In this document: piece after piece, positions 5,598 through 5,617 of the stretch
Layout: the number at the start of each line of letters is the position of its first letter
How positions within the stretch are numbered: position 1 is the first letter of the stretch
Assembly: GCA_030691295.1 (NCBI GenBank)
Contig: JAUYEQ010000398.1
Location: forward strand, 1-5,617
From: Bacteroidota bacterium
GTDB taxonomy: Bacteria; Bacteroidota; Bacteroidia; Bacteroidales; Prolixibacteraceae
DNA: 5,617 bases
Reading direction: 5' to 3'
Program-made: the position numbers and the translations under genes
The notes under the pieces: generated by a model
Seen by the model: the letters and a program-made list of their open reading frames with translations, nothing else
Told to the model about the DNA's origin: nothing
Databases searched by the model: none

Positions 5598-5617
5598 ATA
5601 TTTTTTTCGGGGCATTG

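Noticed and set aside
5561..5617. Integron attC site or CRISPR repeat
   Set aside because: There is no integrase-type core site, no repeat-spacer periodicity and only single copies of each palindrome.

Overview
The window is a piece of a Bacteroidota chromosome, most likely from the Bacteroidales/Marinilabiliales range. The evidence is a type IX secretion (T9SS) C-terminal sorting domain at the left edge, a complete porQ (T9SS outer-membrane component), a BT_3928-type membrane protein, starts without Shine-Dalgarno sequences, and Bacteroidota-like TAnnTTTG promoter boxes. Placement below phylum level is inference. No rRNA, tRNA, CRISPR array, transposase or integrase is visible.

Layout, left to right. 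(1) 1-323, plus strand: the last ~107 codons of a secreted protein ending in a T9SS type A sorting domain. (2) 324-409: a convergent intergenic stretch with an imperfect long-range inverted repeat and a 10-bp direct repeat, a possible bidirectional terminator. (3) 2143 down to 410, minus strand: folP (dihydropteroate synthase) then cdaA (membrane diadenylate cyclase), 60 bp apart and probably one operon. (4) 2144-2228: an AT-rich divergent promoter region with repeated ATACAC words. (5) 2253-3921, plus strand: a tandem-duplicated DUF1599 (Nmad1-like) protein, then 10 bp later a DoxX/MauE-like membrane protein with a cysteine-free periplasmic thioredoxin-like tail. (6) 4003-5061, plus strand: porQ. 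(7) 5066-5475, minus strand: a full-length minimal nucleotidyltransferase (MNT, antitoxin type) followed by the first 30 codons of its HEPN toxin partner, cut off about 5 bp from the porQ stop. (8) 5476-5617: AT-rich non-coding DNA with two palindromes.

How the genes relate. folP makes the pterin-pABA adduct of folate synthesis and cdaA makes the second messenger c-di-AMP. From memory, their pairing, opposite DUF1599 and BT_3928 genes, recurs in Bacteroidota. The left-edge cargo protein needs the T9SS, and PorQ belongs to the T9SS attachment complex; I see no evidence that the two are co-regulated.

The most interesting point is the decayed MNT-HEPN module: the predicted antitoxin is intact while the predicted RNase toxin is reduced to its first helix, with the breakpoint against porQ. 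I see no convincing new multi-gene system. The two functional unknowns worth attention are the duplicated DUF1599 protein and the BT_3928-type protein, whose only two cysteines form a CxC motif near the membrane.
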